A stretch of DNA of 5,707 nucleotides from Dehalococcoidia bacterium (lineage in GTDB: Bacteria; Chloroflexota; Dehalococcoidia; UBA3495), in contig JAPKDE010000171.1 of the NCBI GenBank assembly GCA_028822675.1, positions 1 through 5,707 on the forward strand. Reading direction: 5' to 3'. The position numbers and the translations under genes are program-made. The stretch's first letter is position 1, and every line of letters starts with the position of its first letter. Below are positions 5,660 through 5,707 of the stretch, piece after piece. The notes under the pieces were generated by a model. It saw only the letters and a list, made by a program, of their open reading frames with translations. It ran no database searches and was not told the DNA's origin.

Positions 5660-5707
<48 letters not shown>

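Overview
This window is bacterial, shown by Shine-Dalgarno-led genes, ATG/GTG/TTG-type starts and short operon spacing. It carries five essentially complete protein genes, the 5' end of a sixth at the left edge, and the first 48 nt of a tRNA-Lys at the right edge. Base composition is moderate, with no mobile-element genes, CRISPR or phage genes. The gene types (XdhC plus a MocA-like protein, cytosolic asparaginase, calcineurin-like phosphoesterase) occur in many bacteria. An uncultured Chloroflexota-type genome is my guess, but nothing here proves it.

Layout. Positions 1-73 (minus strand) hold the N-terminus of a gene running off the left edge, possibly a class I glutamine amidotransferase/C26 peptidase. 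Positions 74-338 form a divergent control region. Positions 339-2097 (plus) are a two-gene unit, xdhC then a mocA-like gene, which together mature and deliver the molybdenum cofactor of molybdenum hydroxylases; no hydrolase structural subunit lies in the window. A near-perfect 18-bp hairpin terminator at 2120-2160 separates this unit from a convergent 12-TM MFS transporter (2179-3435, minus). Upstream of the transporter and in the same direction is an asparaginase-family enzyme (3621-4628, minus) with two altered active-site positions. Across a 173-nt divergent region lies a calcineurin-like metallophosphoesterase (4802-5533, plus), whose reading frame carries an amber codon at position 4. A tRNA-Lys(CTT) starts at 5660 and is cut by the window end.

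How it fits together. Only xdhC-mocA is a clear functional pair. The palindrome ACACCGGTGT occurs just twice, both times in intergenic DNA and both times just upstream of a plausible -10 for a leftward gene (the left-edge gene and the MFS gene). This suggests that one regulator controls both, and it is the most system-like signal here. The other points worth checking are the Thr-to-Ser and Asp-to-Ala changes in the asparaginase active site and the early amber codon in the phosphoesterase. I see no clearly new multi-gene system.
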